From Desulfocurvus vexinensis DSM 17965 (GTDB lineage: Bacteria; Desulfobacterota; Desulfovibrionia; Desulfovibrionales; Desulfovibrionaceae): DNA of 64,000 nt. Positions 20,209 to 30,224 of the stretch are shown piece after piece. Each line of letters begins with the position of its first letter. The stretch's first letter is position 1. Location of the stretch: positions 108,269-172,268 of the forward strand of contig NZ_JAEX01000007.1 of assembly GCF_000519125.1 (NCBI RefSeq), given 5' to 3'. The notes beneath the pieces were generated by a model that worked only from the letters and a program-made list of their open reading frames with translations, did no database searches and was not told the origin of the DNA. A program made the translations under genes and the position numbers.

Positions 20209-21216
20209 ATGAGCATCCTCATCGTGGACGACACCAAGAGCGTGCGCGCGCTCATCGAATTCTACCTGCGCTCGGACGGGCACCAGGCCCTGCACCACGC
20301 CGAAAGCGCGGCCCAGGCCCTGGAACTGCTCGGCGTGGGCGTGCCCGGGGCGGCCGCCAACGGCTGGGACCTGGTGCTCATGGACATCGTCATGCCCGCG
20401 GGCATCGACGGCATCGAGGCCTGCCGCCGCATCAAGGCCGACCCGGGCTGCGGGCACCTGCCGGTGATCATGGTCACCTCCGACCTGGCCGAGGCGACCC
20501 TGGAGGCGGCCTTCGCGGCCGGGGCCATGGACTTCATCGAGAAACCCCTGCGCCGCGTGGAGCTTCTGGCCCGCGTGCGCTCGGCCCTGCGCCTCAAGGC
20601 CGAAACCGACACCCGCGCCCAGCGCGAGCGCGAGCTGCTGGTGATGACCCGGACCCTGGAGGAGACCAACCGCAAGCTCAACCTGTCCAACGAGCTGCTG
20701 TTGCGCATGTCCGTCACCGACCCGCTGACGGGGGTGGCCAACCGCCGCTCCCTGGAAGACATCTTGGTCCGCGAGACGGCCCGGGCCCGGCGCAGCGCGG
20801 CGCCGCTCTCCCTGGTCATGGCCGACATCGACTGCTTCAAGCAGTACAACGACACCTACGGCCACCTGGCCGGGGACGCCTGCCTGGGCGCCGTGGCCGC
20901 AGCCCTGGGCACGACCCTGCGCCGCTCGTGCGACCTGCTGGCCCGCTACGGCGGCGAGGAGTTCGCCGCCGTGATCCCCGACACGGACCTGGACGGCGCC
21001 CTGCGCGTGGCCCAGATGATGCGCGAGGCCGTGCGCGGCCTGGGGCTGCCCCACGCCAGCTCGCAGGTGGCCGATGTGGTCACGGCGTCCTTCGGCGTGG
21101 CCACGCGCACCCCGGACAACGCCCTGGACGCCCGGGCCCTGGTGGCCGCCGCCGACCGGGCGCTCTACGCCGCCAAGAGCGCCGGGCGCGACCGCGTGGC
21201 CGCGCACCAGGACTGA
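20209..21216 (+). CDS. Response regulator diguanylate cyclase (REC-GGDEF, PleD-like)
   Basis: 335 residues: an N-terminal receiver with D59 (LVLMDIVMP) and a Lys in FIEKPLRR, a linker helix, then a GGDEF domain. The active-site motif is GGEEF at 248-252. The product-inhibition site RxxD is intact at R239-D242, five residues before it. It therefore should make c-di-GMP under feedback control when phosphorylated. It begins 51 bp after the hybrid kinase and probably shares its transcript. Confidence 0.92.
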   Translation: MSILIVDDTKSVRALIEFYLRSDGHQALHHAESAAQALELLGVGVPGAAANGWDLVLMDIVMPAGIDGIEACRRIKADPGCGHLPVIMVTSDLAEATLEAAFAAGAMDFIEKPLRRVELLARVRSALRLKAETDTRAQRERELLVMTRTLEETNRKLNLSNELLLRMSVTDPLTGVANRRSLEDILVRETARARRSAAPLSLVMADIDCFKQYNDTYGHLAGDACLGAVAAALGTTLRRSCDLLARYGGEEFAAVIPDTDLDGALRVAQMMREAVRGLGLPHASSQVADVVTASFGVATRTPDNALDARALVAAADRALYAAKSAGRDRVAAHQD

Positions 21217-21330
21217 CCCCCGGCCCACCCGCCCGGCCCGACCACCGACCCACTCGAAAAGACAACGCCCCCGCCACACCCCGCAAGGAGGCGCGACGGG
21301 GGCGCAGGCCGTGCGGCCTGCCCGGCCCGT

Positions 21331-22503
21331 TCAGCGCGGCGCGGGCAGCAGGAATTCCGTGAGGTCCGACCGCAGGATGGCGTCCAGCTCGCCCAGGGCG
21401 TCGGGCGCATGCTCGGCGAAAAGGAAGGCGAACACCGGGTACTCGCGCCAGTCAATGCGCCGCAGCTCCAGGGGCCGGGCAAAACACGCGGCAAAGGCCG
21501 CGTAGTCCACGCCAGCCACCGTTGCCGGGTCCACCCCCGGGGCCAGGTCGGCGATGACCACGCTGGTCACCGTGTCGCCCCGGCGGGCCAAGAGGGCGCC
21601 CCAGTCGGGGCGGCGGTCCAGCAGGTAGGCCTCGTAGGGGTTCACGCCCCAGGCGTGCCAGGTCAGGTCCGCCACGCACCAGCCCGCGAAGCGCAGCGGG
21701 TTGCCCTCGATGAAGCCGATGCGCCCGTCCGGGGCCACGCGCAACTCCACATGGGCCGGGAAGTCGCGCAGCCCGGCCAGCCGCCCCAGGTCCGCCAGGG
21801 CGCGGGTGAAGCGCTCCAGATTGGGCTCCACCACCGCCCGCGAGGTCACGTAGACCCGGTCGTTGACGCTGGCCTCGTCCGGGAACAGGTGCGCCAGGAT
21901 GTTGAGGATCACCGGCTGGCCGTCGCCGTCCCAGTACACGTCCACGGCGAACTCCTCGCCGGGGATGTTCTCCTCGATGAGGAAGCGCTCCAGGCCGAGC
22001 ACCTGCTCGGGGTACTGGCCCGCGATGCGCCCCACCTCGGCGCGGATGGCCGCCACCACCCCGGGCCAGTCGGCGTCGGCCTCCACCTTGTGCACGCCCA
22101 GGCTGAAGAAGCCCGTGGCGGGCTTGACGATGAAGGGTTTGGCGAACTCCGCCGGGTTCACGGCGCCCAGCCCGGCCAGGGGCACGCCCCGGAAGGCGTA
22201 GTCCGGATACAGGGGCCGCAGCAGCTCGCGGAAGGCCAGCTTGTCCTTGAACAGGCGCACCCGCTCGGGCAGCGGCGAAAAGCCCAGGTTGCGGGCCACC
22301 CAGCCCAGGGCGTTCTCGGAGTTGGCGTAGACGCGCCGGGCCGGGCCCTGGCGCAGGGCGTCGGCGAAGGCCGCCTCCGCGGCCAGGCAGGGCGCGTCGC
22401 CCAGGGCGGCGCGGGCCACGGGCCCGTCCAGCACGGGCAGGCCCAGGCGCAGGGCGGTCTCGCGCAGAAAGCCGGAGACATACGGCTTGTCGAGCAGGAA
22501 CAT
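21331..22503 (-). CDS. ATP-grasp domain protein
   Basis: 390 residues from an ATG at 22503, with GAGG seven bases upstream. The ATP-grasp core is visible: KPFIVKPATGFFSLGV (nucleotide Lys and loop), RFLIEENIPGEEFAVDV (hinge) and the Mg-binding HVELR...IGFIEGNPLRFAG. ATP-grasp enzymes join a carboxylate to an amine or thiol. The substrate is not evident; relatives include amino-acid ligases and carbamoyl-phosphate-like enzymes. It is convergent with the GGDEF gene and lies 33 bp downstream of the HD-GYP gene on the same strand, so the two may be co-transcribed. Confidence 0.82.
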   Translation of the reverse strand: MFLLDKPYVSGFLRETALRLGLPVLDGPVARAALGDAPCLAAEAAFADALRQGPARRVYANSENALGWVARNLGFSPLPERVRLFKDKLAFRELLRPLYPDYAFRGVPLAGLGAVNPAEFAKPFIVKPATGFFSLGVHKVEADADWPGVVAAIRAEVGRIAGQYPEQVLGLERFLIEENIPGEEFAVDVYWDGDGQPVILNILAHLFPDEASVNDRVYVTSRAVVEPNLERFTRALADLGRLAGLRDFPAHVELRVAPDGRIGFIEGNPLRFAGWCVADLTWHAWGVNPYEAYLLDRRPDWGALLARRGDTVTSVVIADLAPGVDPATVAGVDYAAFAACFARPLELRRIDWREYPVFAFLFAEHAPDALGELDAILRSDLTEFLLPAPR

Positions 22504-22535
22504 GGTCGGCCTCGAATGGGGCGCGGGCGCCCCGG

Positions 22536-23540
22536 CTATTGGGTGGGAACCTCGGCCCCGGAGAGCACGTTGATCAGCCTGCGCATGGCGTCCACGTCGA
22601 AGCCGTCCCGGTGCATCTTCATGTAGCGCAGGGCCTCGTAAGGCGTGCGGGCCGGGCGCCAGGGGGCGGGGCGGGTCAGGTTGTCGTACACGTCGCACAC
22701 GGCCAGGGCCTTGACGTAGAACGGCAGCGCCTCGCCGGAGATGCCCGAGGGGTAGCCGCTGCCGTCCACGCGCTCGTGGTGGAAGAGGATGCAGTTGACC
22801 GTCTCGTGCTCCAGGCCCAGGTTGGCGCACAGGGCGACCCCGGCGGCGGCGTGGGCGCGCACCTTGTCGCGCTCGCCCAGGCTCAGGGTATCGGGGTCGC
22901 GGTCCAGCAGGTCCTGCGCCACCTGGGTCTTGCCCAGGTCGTGCAGCAGCGCGCCCAGGCACACGGCGTGCAGCCGGTCGGGATGGACCTTGGGCGACCC
23001 GGCGCACACGAAATAGGTCAGCACCGCGCAGCCCAGGCTGTGGTTGTAGCTCTTGTAGCCCCGGGCCACCAGCCGGGCCACCTGCTTGAGGGCGCCGTTC
23101 TGGTTGAAGAAGGCCATACCCGTGCGCAGCATGTCGGACAGCTCGCCGAAGCGGCGCTTGGCCAGGCCCTTGGGCAGGCGCTCCTCGAACACGCGGCGCA
23201 AGGCCATGAGCGAGCCCTGGTACCAGGCCTCGCTGCGCTGCTCCATGGGGATGTTCTCGTCCAGCAGCAGATCGGGCAGGTTCTCCAGCAGGTAGCTGGC
23301 GTAGGCCCCGCGCTCGGCGCCGTCCACATAGACCTGGAGCACGCCCATGTCGTCGAGCTTGCGGCGGTGGACGTCGGTGAAGGCGTCGCCCTTGCTGGTG
23401 TAGAGCACGAACGACGGGCCCTGGCGCAGGTACAGGGCGAAGCGGCCCTTGCTCCAGTTGCGGATCATCAGCGGGCTGATGGGAAAGAAGCCTTCGGCGT
23501 CCTGGGGCGGGTCCTGGGCGGGGCGGTGCTGGTCGGTCAT
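22536..23540 (-). CDS. HD-GYP c-di-GMP phosphodiesterase
   Basis: 334 residues. The C-terminal half is an HD-GYP domain with ALLHDLGKTQVAQ and the HHERVDGSGYPSG signature; the metal-binding His and Asp residues are present. The N-terminal 130 residues resemble the regulatory domain seen in many deltaproteobacterial HD-GYP proteins (PISPLMIRNWSKGRF). HD-GYP enzymes hydrolyse c-di-GMP. It faces away from the GGDEF cyclase 1.3 kb off, so synthesis and breakdown of the messenger are encoded side by side. Confidence 0.9.
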   Translation of the reverse strand: MTDQHRPAQDPPQDAEGFFPISPLMIRNWSKGRFALYLRQGPSFVLYTSKGDAFTDVHRRKLDDMGVLQVYVDGAERGAYASYLLENLPDLLLDENIPMEQRSEAWYQGSLMALRRVFEERLPKGLAKRRFGELSDMLRTGMAFFNQNGALKQVARLVARGYKSYNHSLGCAVLTYFVCAGSPKVHPDRLHAVCLGALLHDLGKTQVAQDLLDRDPDTLSLGERDKVRAHAAAGVALCANLGLEHETVNCILFHHERVDGSGYPSGISGEALPFYVKALAVCDVYDNLTRPAPWRPARTPYEALRYMKMHRDGFDVDAMRRLINVLSGAEVPTQ

Positions 23541-23776
23541 CGGCGGTCCCGGTTGAGGGTGGCGGCGGGGTGCCCTGGGCTGGCGGAAATCTTCGTCAAA
23601 GGCGCGCGGGCTGTCAAAGGGTTTCCCTGCGCGCCGGGCCGGGCCCTGCCTCCGCCCCCCCCGGGGCCGGGGCTTCCCGGTGCGGCCGCAGCCGGGGCAC
23701 CTTGACTTGCGCGCTCCGGGCGTTATTGTGCCCTGGCGCGGGCCGCCCCGGGCCGCGCCCAGAAGGAGGACCAGCC

Positions 23777-24031
23777 ATGCCCATGTACGAATACGAATGC
23801 GAGAAATGCGGCCACAGCTTCGAGGACCTGGCCGGGCCCGACGAGCCCTGCCCGCCCTGCGCGAAATGCGCGGGCGCCACGCGCAAGGTCATCTCGCGAG
23901 CCGCGCTGCGGGTGGACCACGCCAGCCCCCTGGACCGGGGCGTGGCGCCGCTGGTGGGCTACAACCCCACGGGCCGCCCCCGGGCCTGCCCTGCGGGCGG
24001 CTGCGGCGGCCGCCGCCGCGGCGGCAACTAG
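23777..24031 (+). CDS. FmdB-family zinc ribbon protein
   Basis: 84 residues beginning MPMYEYECEKCGHSFED, the typical FmdB start, with the Cys pairs CEKC and CPPCAKC that would bind zinc. The tail is Gly/Arg-rich. AAGGAGG precedes the ATG. FmdB-type proteins are small putative regulators or chaperones without a firm role. Confidence 0.88.
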   Translation: MPMYEYECEKCGHSFEDLAGPDEPCPPCAKCAGATRKVISRAALRVDHASPLDRGVAPLVGYNPTGRPRACPAGGCGGRRRGGN

Positions 24032-24228
24032 CCGCCAGCAACGCCCCTCCCGCAGGCCGCCCCGCAGCGGCGCCCACGGCGGCGGGCAATGCGGCCCGCC
24101 GCGCCGCCGGACGCGCCGGGGCGTGAACGACGCGCTGTGCGGCGCAAGCCAGCGCCACGGGACAAAAAACAGCCTCTTGCAGCAGCCTACCTGAAGAAAA
24201 CGGTGCACCGCCAGTCGCGGGCGCGGGG

Positions 24229-25923
24229 CTACTCCCCGTCCGCCAGCCAGCCCCCCAGGCCGCAGGCGTCGCATCCGGCGCAGCCGCTGGGCGCGCAGCG
24301 GGCCGAGGGCCGGGCCTGCTTGTAGCGCTCCCATTCCCGCCACAGATAGTCGCGCGACACGCCGGTGTCGATGCACTCCCAGGGGAAGGCCTCGTCCTGG
24401 CCGCGCTCGCGGTCCAGGAAGGCCCCGGGGTCGCCGTCCCAGGCCTTGAGCGCCCGGCGCCAGCCCATGCCCGGGCGCGCGGCCAGCTCCGCCAGATCGA
24501 ACACCGTCTCGTCGCCACGCGCCAGCAGGGCCTGGAGCCGCGCCGGGCCGGGCCGTTCCAGCATGGCCCGGAAGCCCCGCAGGGGGCGCACCAGATCGCG
24601 CACCCGGCCCAGGGCCCATTCCAGCTGCGCCTCGTCGGCCATGGGTGCCCACTGGAAGGGCGTCCACGGCTTGGGCACCAGGCAGCTGGCGCTCACGGTG
24701 ACGTGCTCCACCCCCCGGCTCTTGCCGCCCTGGCCCTGGCGCACGGCCTCGGCCATGCGCCCGAGCAGGTCGCCCAGCTCGTCGTAATCCTCCCCGGTCT
24801 CCCCGGGCCAGCCCACGATGAGATAGATCTTCAGGTGATTGAAGCGCAGGGCGCTGACCCGGCGCACGGCGTCCAGGAAGGCGTCCTCGTCCAGGTTCTT
24901 GTTGGCCGCGCGGCGCAGGCGGCGGCTGGCGCCCTCCAGGGCGAAGGTCAGGCTGCGCGTGCCCGTGCGGCGCAGGAAGTCCAGCAGCTCGTCGGTCATG
25001 CCGTCGGCCCGCAGGGAGGACAGGGAAAACTTGGTGCCGCGCCCGGCCAGCCAGCGCAGGAAGGGCAGAAGCTCCGGCCAGTCCGTCAGCGCGGTGCCCA
25101 CCAGCCCGACCTTCACCGGGTTGGCCTGCTCCACGGCGGCCATGAGTTCGCCCATGGCCGCGTGGCGCGGCGGGCGGTACACGTATCCGGCGGCGCAGAA
25201 CCGGCAGCCGTAGGGGCAGCCCCGGTTGACCTCCAAAAGAAACATGTCGCGGAACTCGGCCTCGGGGCTGACGAAGCAGGAGCGCCCCGGCGCCTCCAGC
25301 AGCCCCGGGGCCCCGGCGGGCACCACGCGCCGCGCGGGCGCGCCGGGGCTCCCGGGCAGGTAGACCCCCGGCCGCCCGGCCACGGCCCGCAGGGCCCCGG
25401 CCTTGCCCTGCCCCGCCCCGGCGGCCCGGGCCAGGTCCGCCAGCAGCGCGTCCAGCCCGGCCTCGGCCTCGCCAACCCAGAACAGGTCCACGGCCGGAGC
25501 CGCCGGGGCGGGATTCAGGAAGGCCAGCGGCCCCCCGGCCATGACCAGGGGCCAGCCCGCCCCGCGCGCCGCGCGCCGCGCGGGAATGCCCGCCCGGTCG
25601 AGCACCTCGACCAGGCTGCGCAGCTCTTCCTCGAAGTTGAGGCTGAAGGCGATGACGGGGAAATCGGCCAGGGGGCGGCCGGAATCACAGGCCCGGGGCG
25701 CGGCCTCGCCGCCCTCCCAGAAGAAGCGCTCCACGGCCAGCTCGGGCCGGGCGGACAAGAGCCGCCAGACCACCTGCCAGCCCAGGGTGGACAGGGCCGT
25801 GGCCGCAGGCTGGGCAAACACCAGGGCCACGGGCAGCCGCCCGCCCCACTCCGGGACGGGCGGCTTCTCGCGGCCATAACAGATGCCTGTCCAGAATTCC
25901 CGTTCGCCCCGTGCCCTGCTCAT
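24229..25923 (-). CDS. Radical SAM protein with N-terminal B12-binding-like domain
   Basis: 564 residues. The N-terminal 190 or so show a B12-binding-like Rossmann pattern (VALVFAQPAAT, FPVIAFSLNFEEEL, PLVMAGGPLAF). The radical SAM core follows with CPYGCRFC at about 235 and the usual glycine-rich and LIVGWPGET motifs. The C-terminus ends in a Cys cluster (CAPSGCAGCDAC) that could hold a second Fe-S centre. It resembles the uncharacterised rSAM group often fused or adjacent to a DUF2344 gene in tRNA-modification contexts, but no such partner is seen here. Substrate unknown. Confidence 0.82.
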   Translation of the reverse strand: MSRARGEREFWTGICYGREKPPVPEWGGRLPVALVFAQPAATALSTLGWQVVWRLLSARPELAVERFFWEGGEAAPRACDSGRPLADFPVIAFSLNFEEELRSLVEVLDRAGIPARRAARGAGWPLVMAGGPLAFLNPAPAAPAVDLFWVGEAEAGLDALLADLARAAGAGQGKAGALRAVAGRPGVYLPGSPGAPARRVVPAGAPGLLEAPGRSCFVSPEAEFRDMFLLEVNRGCPYGCRFCAAGYVYRPPRHAAMGELMAAVEQANPVKVGLVGTALTDWPELLPFLRWLAGRGTKFSLSSLRADGMTDELLDFLRRTGTRSLTFALEGASRRLRRAANKNLDEDAFLDAVRRVSALRFNHLKIYLIVGWPGETGEDYDELGDLLGRMAEAVRQGQGGKSRGVEHVTVSASCLVPKPWTPFQWAPMADEAQLEWALGRVRDLVRPLRGFRAMLERPGPARLQALLARGDETVFDLAELAARPGMGWRRALKAWDGDPGAFLDRERGQDEAFPWECIDTGVSRDYLWREWERYKQARPSARCAPSGCAGCDACGLGGWLADGE

Positions 25924-25966
25924 GCGGCGATGGTACCCGCCGGGCGGAAAAAGGCAAGCCGGGGCA

Positions 25967-27358
25967 CTAGCGCCAGGCCACGTCCACGGCGGCCTCGGCC
26001 TGGGCGTGCATCAGGCCCGCGCTGTGCATCTGGGCCAGCAGCGGCTGGATGTGGCTCATGTACGCGGCCATGCGGTCGCGCGACACCGGGTCCGCCGGGA
26101 TGGACTTGATGGTCCTGGGGTTGATGTAGGAGCCGTTCTGCTTCATGCGGAAGTCCAGGTGCGGGCCGGTGGACAGGCCCGTGCTGCCCACGTAGCCGAT
26201 GACCTGACCCTGGCGCACCCGGGCGCCGTTGCTGATGCCCTTGGCGAAGCCCTTGAGGTGCATGTAGACGGTCTCGTACACGCTGTTGTGGCGGATCTTG
26301 ATGAAGTTGCCGCCGCCCTTGTCCCAGCCGCGCTGGAGCACCACGCCGTCGCCCACGGTCATGACCGGGGTGCCCGAGGGCGCCGCGTAGTCGATGGCCG
26401 GGTGCGGCCTGCGGTAGCCCAGCACGGGGTGCAGGCGGTTCAGGTTGAAGCCCGAGGAGATGCGCGAGAAGTTGAGCGGCGCCTTGAGGAAGGCCTTGCG
26501 CAGGGCCTTGCCCTGCTCGTCGAAGTACTGCTCGCTGCCCTGCTTGTCGGCGAACAGGAAGCCCCGGTAGGCTTGGCCCTGGTTCACGAACTGGGCGGCG
26601 ATGATCTTGCCGTAGCCGGTGAACTGCCCGTCGCGCGAGCGTTTTTCCACCACGGCCACGAAGGTGTCGCCCACGCGGATGTCGCGGATGAAGTCGATGT
26701 CCCAGGCGAAGATGTCGGCCAGGCGGATGGCCAGGGCCGGGGTCTCGCCCGCCTCGGCCACGGCGCCGAAGAGCGAGGAGGTGATCTTGCCGGACACGAC
26801 CTTGGTTTCCTTCTCGTAGGCGATGGCCTCGCGCCGGGCCGCGTAGCCGTCGCCCTCGGGCTCGACGATGAGCAGCGTTTCGGAATCGATCTCGTACTCG
26901 AAGCGCTCCAGGCGGTCATCGGCGGCTTTGAGCACATAGGGCTGGCCCGCGCGCAGCCGCGACAGGGGGAAGACCTTCTGGCAGCTCTGGACCAGGGCGT
27001 GGACCTGGGCCGGGGTCATGTAGGGGCCAAGCAGCGCGGCGGCGGTGTCGCCGGGGCTGACGCTGCCCTGCACCACGGCGCTGCCGGGCGTGGCGTCGGC
27101 CAGCGGCTCCGGGCGCTCCGCCAGGGGCAGGCGCCCGTCCACCGACGCGGGCACGAGGTCCATGTCCTGCGCGGTGGTGTCCATCTCGTGCAGGGATTCG
27201 CGCTGGGCCGTGCGGCCCGTGTTACCGGCGGGATCGTGGAAAAAGTAGGTCAGGCCCGCAAGAATGGCGGCGAAGGCCAAAGCGGCGCACACCGTGCGTT
27301 TGCGCCTGCGTTCGCGGGCGCGGTCACGGAACAGGTTGCGTCTGGATCGTAGCATCAT
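25967..27358 (-). CDS. M23 family metallopeptidase (MepM-like murein endopeptidase)
   Basis: 463 residues with a basic N-terminus and one membrane anchor (about 23-41). An OapA/LysM-like region follows (GDTAAALLG... VHALVQSCQKVFPL). The C-terminal M23 domain has the zinc ligands in HPAIDYAAPSGTPV and the HLDF motif. This is the architecture of E. coli MepM/YebA, which cuts peptidoglycan cross-links to allow insertion. It sits 130 bp downstream of ftsZ on the same strand, extending the cell-wall cluster. Either of two adjacent ATGs (27358, 27355) may be used behind GGAGG. Confidence 0.9.
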   Translation of the reverse strand: MMLRSRRNLFRDRARERRRKRTVCAALAFAAILAGLTYFFHDPAGNTGRTAQRESLHEMDTTAQDMDLVPASVDGRLPLAERPEPLADATPGSAVVQGSVSPGDTAAALLGPYMTPAQVHALVQSCQKVFPLSRLRAGQPYVLKAADDRLERFEYEIDSETLLIVEPEGDGYAARREAIAYEKETKVVSGKITSSLFGAVAEAGETPALAIRLADIFAWDIDFIRDIRVGDTFVAVVEKRSRDGQFTGYGKIIAAQFVNQGQAYRGFLFADKQGSEQYFDEQGKALRKAFLKAPLNFSRISSGFNLNRLHPVLGYRRPHPAIDYAAPSGTPVMTVGDGVVLQRGWDKGGGNFIKIRHNSVYETVYMHLKGFAKGISNGARVRQGQVIGYVGSTGLSTGPHLDFRMKQNGSYINPRTIKSIPADPVSRDRMAAYMSHIQPLLAQMHSAGLMHAQAEAAVDVAWR

Positions 27359-27487
27359 ATGGCCTCCGCTCGGGCTATACCCGGCCCCCCGGTTCTTGGC
27401 AAGGGAAGCCGGGGCCGGGCCGGCGGGCGGCGAGACCCGCCGCGCCCGGCCCCCGGCTTCTTCGGGGGAGGATACTGCCCGAATTTG

Positions 27488-28900
27488 CTAATCGGCTTGC
27501 AGCCGGATGAACGACGGAATCTCGAAGTCCTCCTCGTCGAAGACGAAGTCTTTTTCGCCAGGCCGGGACGCACCCACGGCCTGGGCCAGGGGCGCCCGGC
27601 GCAGGGGCGCCTGGGGCTGGGGCTCGGCGGCCTGGGCGCCCCGGGCGGCCTGGGCCCGCAGGTAGGCGGGCTGCTGGCTCAGCTCGGGATCGTTCTTGGC
27701 GTTGGACAGGGCGCGCTTGTAGCGCTCCTCGCGGGTCAGGGGCCGGGCGCCGGCCGGAGCCTCGGGGGCCTCGGCGGCCTCCGCAGGCGCGGCGGGCGCG
27801 GCCGCCGCCGGGGCCAGCCGCACCGGAGCCGCAGCAGCGCGCACGGGCTGCGGGGCCGCAGCGGGCCGCGCCTGCCCGGCCTTGCCGCCCTGCATGGCCA
27901 GGAGCTGGGCCAGCTTGGGGTCCTGCACGGGGCGGAAGTTCTGGGCGCACTGGATACCCGTGGCGATGACGGTGATGCGCATCTCGTCGCCCGCCTCGGG
28001 GTCGAACACGGTGCCGAAGTAGATGCGCGCGTCGTCGTCGGCGGCCTCGGAGATGGTGCTGGCCGCCTCGCTGACCTCGTCGATGGTCAGGTCGGGCCCG
28101 CAGGTGATGTTCATGAGCACGCCCTTGGCGCCGTCGATGGACACGTCCTCCAGCAGCGGGCTGGTGATGGCCTTCATGGCCGCCTCACGCGCGCGCGACT
28201 CGCCCCGGGCGATGCCCGTGCCCATCATGGCCAGGCCCATTTCGCTCATCACGGCCTTCACGTCGGCGAAGTCCAGGTTGATGAGGCCGGGAACCATGAT
28301 CAGGTCCGAGATGCCCTTGACCGCGAAGTAGAGCACCTCGTCGGCCTTCTTGAGCATGTCGATGAAGGTGGCCTTCTTGGAGGCCAGGGACAAAAGGCGG
28401 TCGTTGGGGATGGTGATCAGCGAGTCCACGCTCTCGGACAGGGCGCGGATGCCCTCCTCGGCGGCCTCGAGGCGCCGTTTGCCCTCGAAGTAGAACGGCT
28501 TGGTGACCACGCCCACGGTGAGCGCCCCGGCCTGCTTGGCGGCCTGGGCGATGACCGGGGCCGCGCCCGTGCCCGTGCCGCCGCCCATGCCGGCGGTGAC
28601 GAAGACCATGTCCGCGCCGTCGATGTACTCGCGGATCACGTCCATGCTCTCCAGGGCCGCGTCGCGGCCGATCTCGGGGTTGGCCCCCGCGCCCAGGCCC
28701 TTGGTCAGCTTCTCGCCAAGCTGAATCTTGTGTTCGGCCTTGCTCTTGTTCAGGGCCTGGATGTCGGTGTTGGCGGTGATGAACTCCACCCCACGCAGGG
28801 CGGAGCAGATCATGTTGTTCACCGCGTTGCCGCCGCCGCCGCCCGCTCCGAATACCTTGATCTTGGCGCCGCTGTCGTTTTCCAGTTCCAGAAAGTCCAT
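27488..28900 (-). CDS. ftsZ: FtsZ cell-division GTPase
   Basis: 470 residues. The tubulin signature GGGTGTG occurs in [15 protein letters not shown], and T7-loop NLDFADV is present. A long Ala/Pro-rich linker leads to the conserved C-terminal tail [10 protein letters not shown], the FtsA-binding peptide. The ATG at 28900 (MDFLELEN) has AGGGGAGG upstream; longer frames reach into ftsA. Last gene of the dcw cluster proper. Confidence 0.97.
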   Translation of the reverse strand: MDFLELENDSGAKIKVFGAGGGGGNAVNNMICSALRGVEFITANTDIQALNKSKAEHKIQLGEKLTKGLGAGANPEIGRDAALESMDVIREYIDGADMVFVTAGMGGGTGTGAAPVIAQAAKQAGALTVGVVTKPFYFEGKRRLEAAEEGIRALSESVDSLITIPNDRLLSLASKKATFIDMLKKADEVLYFAVKGISDLIMVPGLINLDFADVKAVMSEMGLAMMGTGIARGESRAREAAMKAITSPLLEDVSIDGAKGVLMNITCGPDLTIDEVSEAASTISEAADDDARIYFGTVFDPEAGDEMRITVIATGIQCAQNFRPVQDPKLAQLLAMQGGKAGQARPAAAPQPVRAAAAPVRLAPAAAAPAAPAEAAEAPEAPAGARPLTREERYKRALSNAKNDPELSQQPAYLRAQAARGAQAAEPQPQAPLRRAPLAQAVGASRPGEKDFVFDEEDFEIPSFIRLQAD

Positions 28901-28959
28901 GGTATCCTCCCCTTGTTTCCGGGTCGCCCCGGCTCTTGCCAGTTCGCTTCCGCTCGCCG

Positions 28960-30189
28960 TTACTTGATGTCCACGAACCACTTGCGCATCCGCCCGAGAA
29001 TCCGGTTGAAGACCGGCTTTTCGTCGCGGATGCGGAAACTCATGTCGCCGCCCTCTTTCTCGGCCCCGTAGAGCAGAAGGCCCACAGCCGTTGCGTAGAC
29101 GGGGCTGTTGACCACGTCATGCAGGCCGCGGATCTCGCGCGGGTAGCCGATGCGGCAGGGCAGGTTGAAGATCTGCTCGCCCAGCTCCTGGACGCCCTCG
29201 ATGAGCGAGGCGCCGCCGGTGAGCACCACGCCCGCCGGGACCTTGCCCTTGAAGCCGCAGCGCGCCAGCTCCTGGTCGATGAGCACCAGGATCTCCTCCA
29301 TGCGCGGCTCGCAGATCTCGGCCAGCACCTGGCGCGAGAGCCTGCGCGGCTCGCGGTCACCCACGCTGGGCACCTCGATGACCTCCTCGGGCGGCACCAG
29401 TTCGGCCATGGCGCAGCCGTAGCGCTCCTTGATCTTTTCCGCCGCCGCCATGGGCGTGCGCAGCCCGTAGGCGATGTCGTTGGTCAGGTTGGTGCCGCCC
29501 AGGGCCAGCACGGCGGTGTGCTTGATGGCGTTGTCGCTGAAGATGGCCATGTCCGACGTGCCGCCGCCAAGGTCCACCAGGGCCACGCCGATCTCGCGCT
29601 CCTCGGGAGTCAGCACCGCCTTGGACGAGGCCAGGGCCTCGAGCACGATGTCCGACACGTCCAGCCCCGAGCGGTGGCAGGAGCGGATGATATTCTGGGC
29701 CGAGGTCACCGCGCCGGTGACGATGTGCACCTTGACCTCCAGGCGCACCCCGGCCATGCCCAGGGGGTCGTGGATGCCGCGCTGGTCGTCCACGATGTAT
29801 TCCTGGGGCAGGATGTGGATGACCTCGCGGTCCAGGGGAATGGCCACGGCCTTGGCCGCGTCGATGACGCGCTCCACGTCGCGCGGGGCGACCTCGCCGC
29901 CCTTGACGGCGATGACCCCGTGGCTGTTGAAGCCCTTGATATGGCTGCCCGCGATGCCCGCGTACACCGAGCGGATGTCGCATCCGGCCATCAGCTCGGC
30001 CTCCTCCAGGGCCTTTTTGATGGACTGCACGGTCTGCTCGATGTTGACCACCACGCCCTTGCGCAGGCCGGTGGACGGGCTGGTGCCGATGCCCACCACG
30101 TCCACCCCGCCGGGGGTCAGCTCGCCGACCACCGCGCAGATCTTCGTGGTGCCGACATCCAGGCCGACAATGAGTTCCGATTTGGCCAT
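28960..30189 (-). CDS. ftsA: FtsA, actin-like division protein
   Basis: 409 residues with the actin fold motifs [14 protein letters not shown] near the start, [13 protein letters not shown] in the middle and TGGASLIEG later. The C-terminus MRKWFVDIK is the amphipathic membrane-targeting helix. It tethers FtsZ to the membrane. It lies 59 bp upstream of ftsZ and 35 bp after ftsQ. Confidence 0.97.
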   Translation of the reverse strand: MAKSELIVGLDVGTTKICAVVGELTPGGVDVVGIGTSPSTGLRKGVVVNIEQTVQSIKKALEEAELMAGCDIRSVYAGIAGSHIKGFNSHGVIAVKGGEVAPRDVERVIDAAKAVAIPLDREVIHILPQEYIVDDQRGIHDPLGMAGVRLEVKVHIVTGAVTSAQNIIRSCHRSGLDVSDIVLEALASSKAVLTPEEREIGVALVDLGGGTSDMAIFSDNAIKHTAVLALGGTNLTNDIAYGLRTPMAAAEKIKERYGCAMAELVPPEEVIEVPSVGDREPRRLSRQVLAEICEPRMEEILVLIDQELARCGFKGKVPAGVVLTGGASLIEGVQELGEQIFNLPCRIGYPREIRGLHDVVNSPVYATAVGLLLYGAEKEGGDMSFRIRDEKPVFNRILGRMRKWFVDIK

Positions 30190-30224
30190 GTCACGATCTC
30201 CCTATTGTCTTTTGCCCGGCACGG

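Noticed and set aside
21240..21320. Shared terminator between the GGDEF and ATP-grasp genes
   Set aside because: GCCCCCG and CGGGGGC can pair across a large loop but there is no T tract; too weak to list.
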